Source: Echeneis naucrates (Eukaryota > Chordata > Actinopteri > Carangiformes > Echeneidae). Taken from it: DNA of 64,000 nt. Positions 12,527-26,100 of this stretch are shown piece by piece (the first letter of the stretch is position 1; each line of letters begins with the position of its first letter). The translations under genes and the position numbers were made by a program. The notes below the pieces were generated by a model. It made no database searches, was not told where the DNA came from, and saw only the letters and a list, made by a program, of their open reading frames with translations. The stretch is taken from the NCBI RefSeq assembly GCF_900963305.1, contig NC_042521.1, positions 14,171,332 to 14,235,331 of the forward strand, given 5' to 3'.

Positions 12527-15500
12527 TCACTGCTGGCTGACCCTCATCTGCTGCTGGTCAGGCCCTGGTTCCCCTTCCATGTCAGTGTGGTATTGCGCAA
12601 AACTGTCGTCTTCGAGGTCCGGGATACCCAGCAGCTGACAGAGAGAGAGAGAGGAAGTTGTGTTTCTGACATCAGGCGTTTCAGTGTGTTTATGTATGCA
12701 AATGGCCCCAATACAATTCCCTTGTGTCTGGTACTAAGGTAGTTTAATGGTGCCTTGTTTATCAACCAACACACATGTTATAGAAGGTAGAGCAATAACT
12801 GTCTCTGATTAATATTTGACAAAGCACCATTTTTTGCATTTTTAATGCACTCCTGAAAACACACCAAACAGTACCAGTCTTATCTCTGAAGGAGATGTGC
12901 TGCGTGCTCTGCTTTCTTGCTGACAGGCGGATGCAGAGATTGACAACACATTGTGCAGTTGCAGCACTTCTAAAGCTCAACAATGAATATGTTACACCCG
13001 TGTGCACAACGACACAATCTGGGTTTTAAAAACATGGCATATTTGTGATTTCATGTGATGTGATGGGTAAGATTGTTTGTTGGCTCGTTGAAGTGGCTTC
13101 CTGTAGTCTTTCCATCACTGCAGGGGTGTGAGACAAACATCTGTGACTCCAGAGAGCCCCCTGCCCCCCCCCACCCGCTCCACATTGGGAAGCCAACTGT
13201 CGGCCCAAAGCTACATACTAAGCCGTGAAATACAACCTAGAAAGTTCCTATAGTAAAAAAAAGTAATGTAAATGATGATGATGACGATGGTGCTTGGATA
13301 AATGCACTTTCTCTTTCAGCTACACATTTAAATATGTGACACAGCCACTGTTTGGTGATTTCTCGTTTCAGTACCCAATCCTTTTGTATGAAATTGCTTT
13401 ATAGAAATGACCTCAAATCCTGGGCTCTATTCTACATTTGCAATATTCAGTATATTACGTGTTTTTAATGTGTTACGAGCTTAGTTGATGGGGCAAAAAA
13501 ACTCAAATAGCCAAATTACCAAACAGCGTTAAAATCATAGCTAAACTTCCCACTCTAACTAGAAAATAAGGGCCCTTTTTGTAACATCTAAAATTTTGGG
13601 ATTTTTACAAACCACTCGCGTTTCAAAATACATACTGTTTACAATATATTGAAGCCTGTTTAGAAATTAATTATGTGGCCTATAAATACAGTTTGCATTA
13701 AATTGTTATTTATAATCATGGGATGGTTATGAAAATTAAGAGTTTGACAGTCGATAGGAGTGAAAACAACAACAATGATGAAGTTGAACTTAGTATTTTA
13801 TAACTTAGACCAGCACTTGTAATTGAGATGTCTTAGAAATAAAATAAATCTCATGCCAAGTAGACAAGAACATTCTTGGAAGTGATGCCACGCTCTATAT
13901 CTTGCCCTTGTTTCATGTCATTTGTTGTCTGATAAGCAAGGCAACGTTGAAACAGCAAATTTCAGACAAGAGCGAGACATGATGTTTTGACTGTACCAGA
14001 GAGAACAGAGTGTATCGGGATTGTAATTGACCCAGACGGAGCATGCAGAGGTCACATCATGATGCAGTGTGTGAGCTTTATTCCTTTTTGGCTCCTTACA
14101 GGCCTGAAGGACGTGAAGACCTTCTCCAGCACCTCCAGGAGGGTCTTCTTCCCGCAGGAGGAAATGTAGTCCTGGGCCAGTTGTAGAAACGGGAGGCAGT
14201 CCTCACTTTCGCTCCACACATGCTACACGCACAGAGAAACACATAGATTAATACAAAGCAGTCCTGCTGCATTACCTTCTACCAGAATTAGTATATGGGT
14301 TTAACACAGTACAAAGGGGTACAACACCTCCTGTTGCCCTGTGGCCACATGTGGTCTGTATAGTGACATGTACATGAGCAAATAAGTAAAGCTGGGCCAC
14401 AGGCAATGCAGTACAGAAAAAGTAGAGCAAACAATATGAACCAGTTGAGAGACATTTCCTCAAGGGCGTGTAGCAGACAAAGGCAAGAAAGTGACACACA
14501 TGGTGTCACAATGAGATACACAAAGACCTGAATACTTATAAAAGGAGCTAACTGTGCTAGACAAGACAAGTAATTCTTTGATAAATGTAAGTGGTAGACA
14601 GTAGATAATGACAGATTGCGTAGGACAGACGATTACAAAGCATGGTGATGAACCAGAGTCAAGTGATTAACTCCATTATGAGGTTACATACTAAGCTCTT
14701 TCCTGATGAATTATTCAATCAGAGGTTACATAAACCTGAACCAATATTAATCATGACCTCCTTTTTTACACACATACAGTGCAATTCCTTGTAAAGAAAA
14801 GGAATCACTATTTAATTCACTCACTCAGTTTACTGTAGCCACGGTAACGCTTTCTTATCCCGAGGCCAGTATAGTCAATCAGTTTAAAAGTTAGAAAAAT
14901 ATTTTCCGCCGCATGGCCAGTAAAAAAAGTTAAGATAAGTCCTTGATATCAGATGTGAGGGTGTTAGCTGAATTAAAAAGAACCAGGACAATTAAGCAAT
15001 TCCTCTTGTTTGTGTTGTTTAATTGGAGTCTAAAGGGCAAATTGTTAGGTTATGTATTATGTAAAGTTAGATAAGCATGGAGACTGGCCAGTAGTAAATA
15101 ACCAGCAGATGTAAAAGAAAGCAAATTATCTTAGTGTCTCAGTTGTAGTATGGGCAGCCAAGTATTTAGATTAGATCCTAAGTCCTAACAAGAATGATTT
15201 TCAGTTTTTGAACATAATTTTGATGCAATTTGTAGTTAGGATAATCGGTTCAAGTGATTTAGCAACTTATATGCAAAGTTTTGTGGAAAATCCAATCAAA
15301 ATCGAAAATTGCATTACATGCATCTCTTAATTTTTACCATGAAACACCTTAAAGTGGAAATTTACTAAGGTATAGGTCATGTCTGTGGATTTTAATTCAT
15401 TGGATCCTAGGAGGTTTGAAATCTTGAAAGCCATTCCTCAAGAAACTGAAAATAAATGTTGATGTAGGGTGAAAATAATTTTAAGGCCTTTTGTGCTATT

Positions 15501-16085
15501 TTGCGCTGTTTTCATTGTAAATTAATTTCAAGTACAGTATATTATTCATACATTCATACTAAAATACATTTAAAATCACTGTTAATGGGTAAACTAATGG
15601 AATTTAAGCTTCAGTGTCATCGGGTCACATGAGAGTCATGTCCACAGGCATGACACTGCCTCAGGTAAAAACGTTATGGGAAGAAGTAATGTGATGCTCT
15701 CTTACTCTGAAGGTTCGGGGGTGGTGGCTCCAGTATCACATTGATGGATGGACTCTACTATGAGGCAGAGTCTCCTCTGCACAGCCTAACCCCACCTTTC
15801 AGCAAAGCAGAAGTAGGCTTCAAGGCTACATTGCAATTCCAGCTAAACAATGTACCATCTCGTGCGATCATGATCGCACAACTCGGCCTCCTGAAAACTA
15901 GTAAGACATACCCTGGGGGCAATTACATCGCTCAACCTGAGCTCAACAGAGAGCAGATGCACTGTCTTTACAGTGCACCATGGTCCTACAACGCCCTCTG
16001 GTGTACAGGGTTATACACTGGGTGCTGACTTCTGGGAAAATAAGATAAACTGATGACATGGAATGTGTACGTGTATGTGTGTGTA

Positions 16086-16122
<37 letters not shown>

Positions 16123-16268
16123 GGGCGGGGGGGAGTCAAGACAGACAACATATGAGCCATCCTGCTGAGAGCAGTATTGATTGAGTGTGTGTAACCAGAT
16201 CTGAAGAGTCCTGTAGAGACAGAGTTATTCTAGCTAATTTGAGAGTGCATCGCAGACAGTGCACTTGA

Positions 16269-16322
<54 letters not shown>

Positions 16323-17947
16323 TATATTCTAAAATGAGAGATAAGAGGAGAATAACATGAAACAAAAGAAGGCAGTGAAGTCATTTCGGAGAGACAGGCA
16401 ACCACGTGATGTCTTCATGCCCTTGCATCTTGTGTTTGTGGCTGTGCTGCTCAGTCCTTTGTTTTGTTGTCTCTGTGGGGTGATATTCTTACTGTGAGTG
16501 ATTTTATATTGGCTTTATATCTTCCTGGTTTTGGCCAGCAGCCTTGGAAAGCCCTGCTCTTCTGTCTGTGAGACCATCCAAGCTGGGCATGAAAACACAT
16601 CACACTTATACGGTTAGTGTGACATAATGCATTACTGAGTGAACAGACACCCTGGCTCCTGGGTCATCTCCATCTGCTCTCCGCCCTGTTAGCCCCTTTC
16701 ACTGAGCAGGAGGAGGAGGCAGTGTGAGCTTTAAGACTCATGACGCCACCCCTGCACCACACTGGTGTAGAATATAAACAGTGCGCTGTGTCAGAACCCA
16801 AATCTGGAGATAATAAGTTTAAGTGATTGGAGGACAAAAACCGAATGAGTTCATGGTTAACAGTTATAGACAAGTTAAATGGGAATAGTGTAAGGCTGGA
16901 ACAGATACTGTCACTGATTTAGGCGGAGGTACCACAGGGGCATAGTGGTTAGTGCTTTTGCCTCACAATAAGAAGGTCGCAGGTTCGGTTCCCAGCCTCC
17001 CACCGTCCTCCCACTGTCCAAAGTCATCATGTTGGGGTTGCTTAGCGACTCTAAATTGTCCAGGGTTCCGAGTGTGAGTGGTTGTTGGTCTCTGTCTGTC
17101 TCTGTGTGTTGGCCCTGTGATGGACTGGTGACCTGTCCAGGGTGACCCCGCCCTCACTCAGTGTGAGCTGGGATTGGCTCCTGCACCCCCAACAACCCAG
17201 TAGGATAAGAGGTAGGCAAATCACCATAAATTACATTAATTACAGTATAAAGAGTTAGCCCTGTGTGATAGCAAACATTACTACCATACTAACTGGCATA
17301 ATTTGTCTTAGAGTTCCTTATTGAGTATTTATTCATTGATATTCCCACGGAATATCAACTTCGACAGTTATGTAAGTCAGCTATAGAGGGAAGTAGCTGA
17401 GTTTGAGCTTTTTGGCAGAAAGCATTGGTTTTCATGGCTAAAAATAAATGTAATGTAATAAAATGTGGGGAGGAGAAAACCATTGATTTTCCTCTTAGAG
17501 CTCCAATATACATATATGTGCAGAATCAATTTTATTTATTTATTTAGATTTAATTCAGTCTAGTTTCATCCAATTTAGTTGAATTTATTTATGCATTTAT
17601 TTCAATTTATTTACTTATTTTTGCCTTGTCTCGTTTGTTTCAAACGCAACACTAGATAATTGTAGGCTTTTATTTTGAAAGCAGCAGGCCTAGTGGTTTT
17701 CCTAACCTGGCTGGCTGATGGTGTTGTGGTTCAGAGGGTTATTGCATTTCATAATGATGGGAGAGAAAGCACCGTCGACAGAGGAATTTGATGGGGGGGG
17801 GGGGGGGGGTGTCTTGGGGGTACTCAAACTAAAATGACATCATCGCCTCCACTCCTGTCCCAAACCCCCTCCCCTCCCCTCCGATGTCCATCAGCTGGAG
17901 AAGCGGGACCAGCAGGGACAACCCCACCTCCATCCACACCTATAAGG

Positions 17948-17989
<42 letters not shown>

Positions 17990-18175
17990 CTACAGGCCCT
18001 GCAGAAGCTCACTTACGAAACTGTCGGTGCCGCCGGGACACAGCACGTAGAAGGAGACGCCGGGCTCTGCGTAAAAGTCCAGCCGCCTCTCGTCGTCCTC
18101 CTCGGCGAAGATGAGGTCGAACGGGTTACCGGAGCACCACTTCTCCGCCGCCTCCACCAGATGCTTGAACTCCAT
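12527..18175 (-). CDS. mturn: Maturin, neural progenitor differentiation regulator
   Basis: Small conserved vertebrate protein promoting neural progenitor differentiation, also linked to megakaryocyte differentiation. Its biochemical activity is not well defined. Exons (minus) are 18175-18017, 14222-14100 and 12634-12527; all junctions are phase 0 and total 390 nt, or 129 residues (human 131). The start is MEFKHLVEAAEKWCS. Exon 1 continues through RRLDFYAEPGVSFYVLCPG. Exon 2 reads HVWSESEDCLPFLQLAQDYI then KKTLLEVLEKVFTSFRP. Exon 3 begins LLGIPDLEDD, carries an acidic tail and ends RVSQQ, matching the human C-terminus. Divergence is confined to the acidic linker and the N-terminal 25 residues. 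znrf2 lies downstream on the same strand, as in the human 7p cluster I recall, which supports orthology. Confidence 0.96.
16065..16130. repeat. Compound (GT)n-(GA)n microsatellite
   Basis: GT-rich run with interruptions passing directly into a GA run and then a short G-rich tail. Confidence 0.9.
16271..16321. repeat. (GT)25 microsatellite
   Basis: Uninterrupted GT dinucleotides over about 51 bases. It lies some 150 bases from the preceding compound repeat and about 600 bases before the SINE-like copy. Confidence 0.97.
16921..17215 (+). mobile_element. tRNA-derived SINE-like dispersed repeat, copy 1
   Basis: The head resembles a tRNA promoter: an A-box-like CATAGTGGTTAGTGC and a B-box-like GGTTCGGTTCCCAG. 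The body contains GATGGACTGGTGACCTGTCC and the end GGATAAGAGGTAG, which recur in the copies near 19.3, 39.1 and 40.2 kb. I recognise it as a very common teleost repeat but cannot assign a database name. It is non-autonomous. Confidence 0.8.
17793..17809. repeat. G homopolymer
   Basis: Seventeen consecutive G residues in mturn intron 1. The exact length may be unreliable in an assembly. Confidence 0.9.
17948..17989. repeat. Compound (CA)n-(GA)n microsatellite
   Basis: CA run followed directly by a GA run, ending about 28 bases downstream (minus strand) of the mturn exon 1 donor site. Confidence 0.95.
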
Positions 18176-20139
18176 CCTCCGTTATCCGGTTTGCGGTGTC
18201 CCTGGCTCCGGAGCTGGATCTCGATCTCTCTGGCCGTCACGGCGATGATGCTCAAGACACAAATAACAGCTGATCGGACAGCAGCATCAGCAGCCTCCAC
18301 TACCGCATCTCCTCTAGCGCGCCGCCTGCATGGCCCGGGAATAGAGATAGCCTAACGCTGTTGGTGCATAGAGCCTACCTGGTCTGGTGCTCATTCGGTC
18401 TCAAAGCCCCATTCCTCTCTTCCTCCCCACGTTATGAAATCAGCCCGTCGGTCGCATATATGCATGCGCAGGAGGACGCTGGAAAAAACGCGATGACGAA
18501 CAGTGGAGCCTGGCAGCCGTCCATATCCGAGGCGCTGTATAGGCCTACTCCCAACTTTCTCACTGCGGGCTAAATGGCTGTAGAAATTATTTTAACCTGC
18601 TGACATCATGAAGGAGGCAGTGGCACTTTGCTGAGACAAACCTGCAATATGAGGATCATAGGTGGATAGAGCATAAGGTCTCTAATAAATGAGACTAAGG
18701 CATGTTTAATCACCACGAGAGTCAGTGAAGGATCAAGTTCACCAAAAGCACAAAACATGTTCCCTGTCTGGATAGATAGATACATATAACGGTCACAAAG
18801 ACTGATAAGTTCAATACAATAATTAATTATAACAAATTATTACAATAAGGGTCATATTTTTAATTAATTTTTAATAAATTGTTTCGTTACATGGAAACAA
18901 AATCGTTAAAAAAACACCAACCTTTCAAAGTAGTACACATTATTGTAATCACCTGAATATAACCGGTGAAACACAGAAATGACTAAACCCACTGATGGAA
19001 ACCAAGAAGTACGTTTTCTCAGCATGTTTTTTCTTTTTGTGTGTGTGTGTGGATGTTTCTCTGTTTGTTTGCTGGCCCTTTCAAAACAATATTACAACCC
19101 AGCCTTTGTATGTAAACTGTCTCTACAGTGTTTACAGTAATCCAGTCCAGCCTTCCCAGGAGTCCTCACCACCAGAGGGCGAGGGAAACCAACGATGGAG
19201 CCGGAGCTGATGTCAAGCTGGAAGTGACACAGCTACGAAAAGACAGCGACGCCCGAGCGGCTGTCCTGTCAAAATAAAAGCATATTGTGGTACACTATCT
19301 GGCTTTGAGGAAAAAAAGGTACGATACCGGACTGGCGACCTGTCCGGGGTGTGCCCTGCTCCAGCTACCCCCACGACCCGGAAACGGAAAATCGGTAGAA
19401 GATGGATTGATGGATAGTACGATATTGTTGGAGGTAAAGACTGAAATGTTGGCCGGGATATGGTTTCATCTGTCAGCTCCTTTTGTGAAATATACCGTGC
19501 AAAACTAATCACAATCTGCCAATACACCAATCAGTTTATATCCTTATTTTTTAAAACTTAAAGGCAGCAAAACTGCTTGATAAAAACGTATACTTAGTTC
19601 GGTTCAAGTCTACTCTACCAGTGGTAGAACACTGAGAAAACGATATCACATATTCACATCTCAGGAACTGGTACCTGCGGATCTTTGACGAAATAAGATT
19701 GCTCTGTCATTTCAGCCGGGTCTACAGAAACATGAACAGGCTGCTTAATGGCCTGACGAAAAAGCCATCGTCAGAATGGATGCCACGCAGCTTTTATTTT
19801 GTAAGTCTAGAGCAGAAGTAATGACGTGGTGAATCGAGTGAGTTTCACGGAGTGTTTTTTTTTTTTTTTCCACAGTTGGTCCGCTGTGCACAGCAGAGGT
19901 TGTGATCCTCGTCAGTGTGAGAGTGATCTCTCCGCAGACGGACGGCTGACTCCTCGGCCTCCTTTAACCCCCGCTGAAGCCTCCAAGGAGAATGAAATGC
20001 GTCCTGCGTAAAGGTTAGAGAGAGCTGCTGGACACCCCCCGCTGTCCAGCACCCAGGGGTCACGCTTTGTTTGCAGAGAAGACTCCCTTTTTTTCTCCAT
20101 TATAAAGAAAAATCAAAGAAATCCCCGAAAATCCACAAT
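18176..20139. promoter_or_regulatory. Shared intergenic region of divergent mturn and sh3bp5
   Basis: The region separates the mturn start (minus) from the sh3bp5 start (plus). Segments near 18176-18570 and 19880-20060 are CpG-containing and probably hold the two promoters and 5' UTRs. A strong acceptor (T-run then CCACAG at 19871-19875) suggests that sh3bp5 has a 5' UTR intron. A SINE fragment sits between. AT-rich sequence fills 18580-19000. Confidence 0.5.
19316..19420 (+). mobile_element. SINE-like dispersed repeat, 3' fragment (copy 2)
   Basis: Contains ACTGGCGACCTGTCC, CCCACGACCCGGAAACGG and a GGTAGAAGATGGATTGATGG tail matching the 40.1-40.5 kb copy. The tRNA-like head is absent, so it is a 5'-truncated copy. 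Confidence 0.8.
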
Positions 20140-23100
20140 ATGGACCCTCTAAATGGAAATGGGAATAACTGCGACGAGGACTCGCAGTGTGCCGAGGAGG
20201 AAGAAGAAGAAGTTGACCCAAGAATTCAGGTGAGGTTTTTTTTTTTTTTTTTTTTAATAAACGGATCCAGATGTGGTGAAAGTGACATTGGAATGGTAAT
20301 TTGAAGCCTAATGTGTGAAACTATGGGACACCTAGGGACAGTATTCTAAACAATGTGTTTGGAAAATGAACCCCACATTTAGTATTTATAGCCAATAGTA
20401 TCTAGAATGTTACTGTTATATATAACTGCTGTGCTACAACAGTTACAGTGTCATTAAAAAAGATGCTAATTTAGTTGTGAAAGCCAGAGTTGCTAGAGAT
20501 GTAACAAAACGCCAGATGTAAGAGATTTGCCTTTTCAACATTTCACACACACTGGACTACATGCTCAGTAATTTTTTTAACTGAAGGCACTCAGTTTAGC
20601 CTGCAGATCTGTTTTAACCAGCCGTTCCCACCGTGTCGCACACTGTGTTGTCTGTAAACAGGGGGAACTGGAGAAGTTGAACCAGTCCACTGACGACATT
20701 AACCGCTGGGAGAGTGAGCTGGAGGTAAGTGGAAACACCAACCAGTGACACTGTTGTCAGCTGTGTTGCTGCCTCTCCCTTCTGGCATAAACACTTCCAG
20801 GCTGCATAAATGCCTTTTTTACAGGAGCTATTACGTTTCACTTTCATACTTATAATCCTGTGTTTGACTGTGAACAAGTAAAAACTCAGCACTGTGAGAT
20901 AACTTATCTCGGTTCTAATGCTGTAATGTGTATTTCAACAACTTGCCTTGCAGCAAGGTTACTACCTAGAGACCATTCACATGAAATGTGAACATGATGG
21001 AAATTTGGTAAAGGCAGCTGCAGCTTCTGAGGAAAAATGTGGGAAAATTGCCACTTTGGTTCAGTAGCACTGTACTTTCCGCTCTCTACTGGAAATGCTA
21101 CTAAGCTTGTGATCTCCCCTCAGCTTTAAAAGCAAACCAAATCCTTATAGACTAAACAGACATGAATGATAGACTTTTTTTTTTCATAAACAGGGCTTGC
21201 TTGAATGTAAATGTGTGCCAGAGAGGTTACTGTTCACCAAAAGTGAAAACATTCGAGAGGCCGTCCTCAGTTTTTCTTTTCCTAAAAGTAGTTGTCTGTT
21301 TCTCATTAAACCTCCACTCTTATCCAAACTCTGCACACCAGAGCTTGACTACATGTAATAACAAACAGAGCAGCCCATAGTGGAAGGATAAGTCTGGAGA
21401 AATCATCTTTGTATATTCTTGATTCATATTTTCAAGATAATTACAGGATTTTTTATGTAATTCCTGTTTTTTTGTTGTTTTTTGGGGTGTGTTTTTGTTT
21501 GTTTGTTTGATTTTTACTGATGTACGTGAAAGAATAACCTGCTGTTTGTTGAAAATTCACACTTCTCAGGAATCTGTGTCAGGAGAGTCAGTGATATAAA
21601 TACATACACAGATAGAGAAAGAAGAAAAGTGATCCTGAGGCAGAGATGAAAGTTGGAAGCTGATAAGTGTGAGGGTGCCACAGGCAGAGTTAAGGCCGTT
21701 TTTCTGCGGACACTGAAGCTGATAAAGGATGATCTACAGTAGATTCAGAGGAGTCAGGAAAATCTGAGGTTATATCCACAAACAGATATGAAGTTATTTA
21801 CCCTGCCAACGTGTTAAACATACGATAGTGTCTATGTGTCAAAAATAGAGGTAAATACAACAAGTCCAAGATTGTTGCTATTTACTATCTACAATTTGTG
21901 ACCAATAGTTTACTGCAGTGTTTACCCCTCTGGCTTCATGCTGCGTCACTATCTCTTTGCATGGACAGGAAGTCAGGAAACTCAGTCATGATGTCACGGG
22001 AAGTTAACTTCCTGTAGCGCCCTCTCCCTTTTCCCCTCTTCTGTTTAAATCCCCCTGCCCCTGCCGTGGTCAGTGCCTTTCAGACCCCAAATCTGCACAT
22101 TAAAACATATATTGGCACTTGGAGCGCAACCGTACACACTTATACACACAGAGAAATGCATTTCAATGTGTGTGAGCGTGCGCACGTGCAAACAGATGGC
22201 CTGCCTCTCCACCACCGCTGTAGTTTAGAAGAAAACATAAATATAACATAGATAGACAGGCCAGCCTGAGCCAAAACAATGCCAACATGCCAAAACACAC
22301 ACACGCACACACATGCACACAAGCGTATACAGGTGTTGCCAGTTATGCTATAGTATTGCTCACACACATCCATGATTAAAGCAATGAAGAATGTGTGGCC
22401 AAGAAGGTCAACTTCAGAAAAACCCCCAAACTATTTCCAACTGTGTATGATCATTTATTGTATGTTCTTGTATTTGGGTCATGGTTTAGTGAGGCTTTGA
22501 ATTATAAGAGCTGTATTAGAAAGGCATTCTTAGGCCAAACAGATCAGGGCCAGCAGAACAGCGGGCACACATGTGGTGAGTGCTAACTATAAATAAAAGT
22601 ACCTTGTACATGCCTTGATGAGGTGCCTTGATCAAGCTATACACTAACAAAACTAAGAGCAGCTGGTGCTAGTAGCGTGATTATCCCAACAAGGCTGCCA
22701 TGCAGTTATTTGGTGGCGATAAGCTCACCATCTTAGTTTAGCACGTTTGCATGCTAACATTTGCTGATTAGCATTAAACACAAATTCAAGGCAGGAATTT
22801 CTTTGTAAATCAAAGTAGCCTATTGGACAAATGGAAAATTTGAAGCGATGGTGGTGTTCATTCAAAATTTAAGGGATCTGTAAAGTTGTTATAATTCACC
22901 CTGAGGGAAATACTGAATGTCTGGACCAAATTTCACAGCAATCTATGCAAAGCTGTTGCAGTCTAGACAAAAGAGCTAAGAAATATTTCAAATCAATGAT
23001 CACAGCAGTGTCTCTACCTTCACATAACGACTGTTGTAACGTTGTAGTTGTAATCTCATATGTATGTGTTTAGGACTGCCGTCAGCGGTTTCGTGGAGTA

Positions 23101-26100
23101 TTGGTGGAAGCAACAGTGAAGTTGGATGAGCTGGTGAAGAGGATCGGGCGAGCTGTGGATGACTCCAAACCGTACTGGGAAGCCCGCAAAGTGGCAAGAC
23201 AGGTACATTAATTCATACACACACACACACAGACACTACTACACTTTCACACAGGGGAGCTGGCTTAAGTGACTCTGAGGTTGGCAGACAGAGAGTGTGA
23301 GGACAGGTTTACTGAGGATTAGTGATGAGAAGTTTAAGGAGCTCTGCTCATATCTACTTAAAAGGAGCGCAGTCATGTGGTATCTATTTTTAAGCTAATG
23401 CCACACACACACATGCCAGCCCGGTGTGGAGAAAAGGAATTGTCTGAGTTGTATTTGAACGGCTACAGTTGTCATGTTTTTTCTAAAATTTCTGATGTAT
23501 TCATTTCCTTTGCTGTTTCGTCGAGGCTTTTGTGGTTTCATGCATGCTGCTCTGTTGCAGGTAGATCTGTGGAAACTAGGGCAACTTCCACAATGTTGAT
23601 TGCGCTACACTGTGCTGTCCGCTCTTTCGTGGGACATGTCCTTTAGTGTCTCAGCTACTCTAGCTTGTTGCAGCTCCGATCCAATTGGATAGCACCAGGT
23701 ATTTAGGGTCCAACACTGCCCTGCCCAAGCCAATGAGGAAGGAGCTTATGAGTCATTCATCAGAAGGCTGGCATTTGTGTGTCAGAGCTGAGCTGTCAAA
23801 CCAAAATAGATAGCGTATTTGTGTGTATGTTCTTGCAATATGACACACAACTGTACCTGCCGGTGGCGCCTGCTGCTGACAGTAACACGTGAAAGTCGGG
23901 GATTATTGGGAGGTTTGGAATTGTGATGGCACCTGCTTCCACGTGAGAGGATCAGAAGTCCTCCTTAGTTGTGTGTGCACGTGTGTGTCTTAGTGTGCGA
24001 TCAAAGGGTTTAAAACGGAGCAAAGCCGATAAAGGCCTCGGGCTGAACTAGCGTATTGTCTGGTAATGATTTATGGATGACTATTTAATATTTAATACAT
24101 GACCCATTTTAAGGAAATTCTAATGCATCCCCTAGTTGACCCTTTCCAAGCGCACAAACACAGACACACATCACACATTCACAGTGATACACTTACCCAC
24201 ATCCCCCCATGTTTTCCCCTTTACACCCCAACAGACTGGAGGGGGTGGTGTAAAGGAATTTGTCTGTCCTATCTTTTGTCCTTTTTACCTCTGCCTGTCT
24301 GCCTGTCTGTCTGTCCTGTAGCCCCTCACTCCCCCTCCTTGTCTGTTCTGGCAGCCCCTCTCTACCTCCTCACCCTCCATCTCTCACCCACCAAAACTGT
24401 AAATGGGGTGAATTTCAAAAGCTATTGGTGTCAGACAGGGTGACAGTGTCTGACAGATGAATTAAAAATGTGTTCACACACACACACACACACACAGAAG
24501 CATTAAAAGCTCCCTTTGATAGGATGCATTGAACAGTCGTGGTATGTATGATGAGGTGATAATGAGATTTCAGAGTGAAAGTATGTTATTGTTTGCTTTG
24601 GAGACAGTCAGTTAATTTGGTTTCCGTGACATCAAGTTAGTAACCACTAACAAAGCTCGTCATTTTCATGCTGTCACATGCCCAGCAGGCTTCTGTGTCA
24701 TAAGGAGAATGGCAAAATTGTGGTAAAAAAATTGTGTCAAGATTTGTCATCTCTGCTAATATAAAGAAAGGCAGAGACGTTTAGTCATCTGTGGTGATGA
24801 CAGCACTCTGGGCTGCTGGTCAGGCTTCTCCAGGACGCACTAACACTTAAAGGAAGAGTGCGTACAGGAAGTCCTGTGAAGAAGGACAAGCACTTGTGTG
24901 TGACTTTTTTATCTCCAACTAGACAAAAAAATTTCACAGATGTCATGTTGGGGTCTCTGTTCCTGGCTCTTGGTTTCTCCTCCTCAGATATCCATCATCC
25001 TCCGTCTGTTCTCCCTGCTGCCCCCCCATCTCTGAGCCTGGGAAATGGGTCATGACAAGGGACAAAGAGAGGGGGGGCTCATCTTTGCCAGTCTGTCAAA
25101 CTAAGAGATTGCACGCAAGGACCAGCTGTTATCTTCCTCCTGTCGTCTTCACCTTCCTTAAGGCGCCTTGACAACCTTGGATAACATATCTAATCAGTGC
25201 CATGTGCGGATATTAAGCCAACACAGACACAAAAAAATGCCAGTTTTTTGTGTTTACCACCTTTGTGTGAGAAGATGCAGACCTCTGCTTGCTTATGTCA
25301 CTTTTGGATCCCTTATCATAAACATGGCTGACAGCGGCAGGGGGTCATGTTACAGGGGTTAATGTAACCTTCCCCCTCAGTCAGGGCTGTGAGAAAAATG
25401 TGCAGCAGCAGACAAAACCATGCTGACCCTTTTGGAGTTTGCTGTAGTCTCAATGGCAGCTTTCGTTGTGTTTGTAGGTTTGCAGCAGCACAAAGAGCAA
25501 TCAGATAGGGTTAGGGTTAGCGGGTTAGGGTTAGGGTTATCACTTATATCAAATGAGAAAAGTGGTTTATGCAAATGTTAACGTTGGACTTTTAATGATA
25601 TATTTTTTGGATGGAGATGACAGAGATGACATATTAGCATATGCTACCACGTGGTATGAGAGTGTTTTGGTGCTAGTCCTCGCTTTGCACAGTAAATATT
25701 CAACTTCTTCTACTCTAGTTAGCATGCTAACCAGCCAAGCCCATCTTGACAAGATTCAAAAGCATCTCTACTCTCAAATCTATCCCAAAAAATGCAGCGC
25801 TGCTGAGTGACTAACTCATAACAGCTTGTATTATAAAAACAACCATTGCTGAAGTTATTTATTATCAATTTTATCAACTCTTCAGGCAAGAAACAAAGCC
25901 AGCAGAGAAAGCTGACAAATAGTCTTTCATTTTCAACTTTTCTACAACAAAAATACCAATGAAATATTTTATGGCTTTGTTCAAGTTGGCAGGAGAGCAG
26001 CCATGTCACAATTTTTCATGTGAATGAATGTTAGTTTGTTGGGGGTTTTTTTAATGCGCATGACAGCAAATCTCTTGAAGCCTTGAAATAAAGTAGCTGA

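Larger units (their letters stand above)
14223..18016 (-). other. mturn: mturn intron 1 (3.8 kb)
   Basis: The largest mturn intron holds a SINE-like repeat (16921-17215), GT and GA microsatellites, a 17-base G homopolymer and a CA/GA tract ending about 28 bases from the donor site. An open frame at 15741-16028 has no recognisable domain. No other gene is seen. Confidence 0.6.

Noticed and set aside
15741-16028. 95-codon open frame in mturn intron 1
   Set aside because: No similarity to any family I recognise and no exon context.
16930-17000. Possible tRNA gene (A- and B-box-like motifs)
   Set aside because: It is the head of a SINE-like repeat whose body recurs three more times in the window. 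No cloverleaf acceptor stem is evident.
17834-18355. 173-codon open frame opposite mturn exon 1
   Set aside because: It is antisense to the well-supported mturn exon and includes a CA/GA microsatellite. It is a GC-driven shadow.
24099-24443. Pro/Leu-rich open frame in sh3bp5 intron 3
   Set aside because: Pyrimidine-rich sequence lacks stops by composition. It has no domain and no splice phase match.
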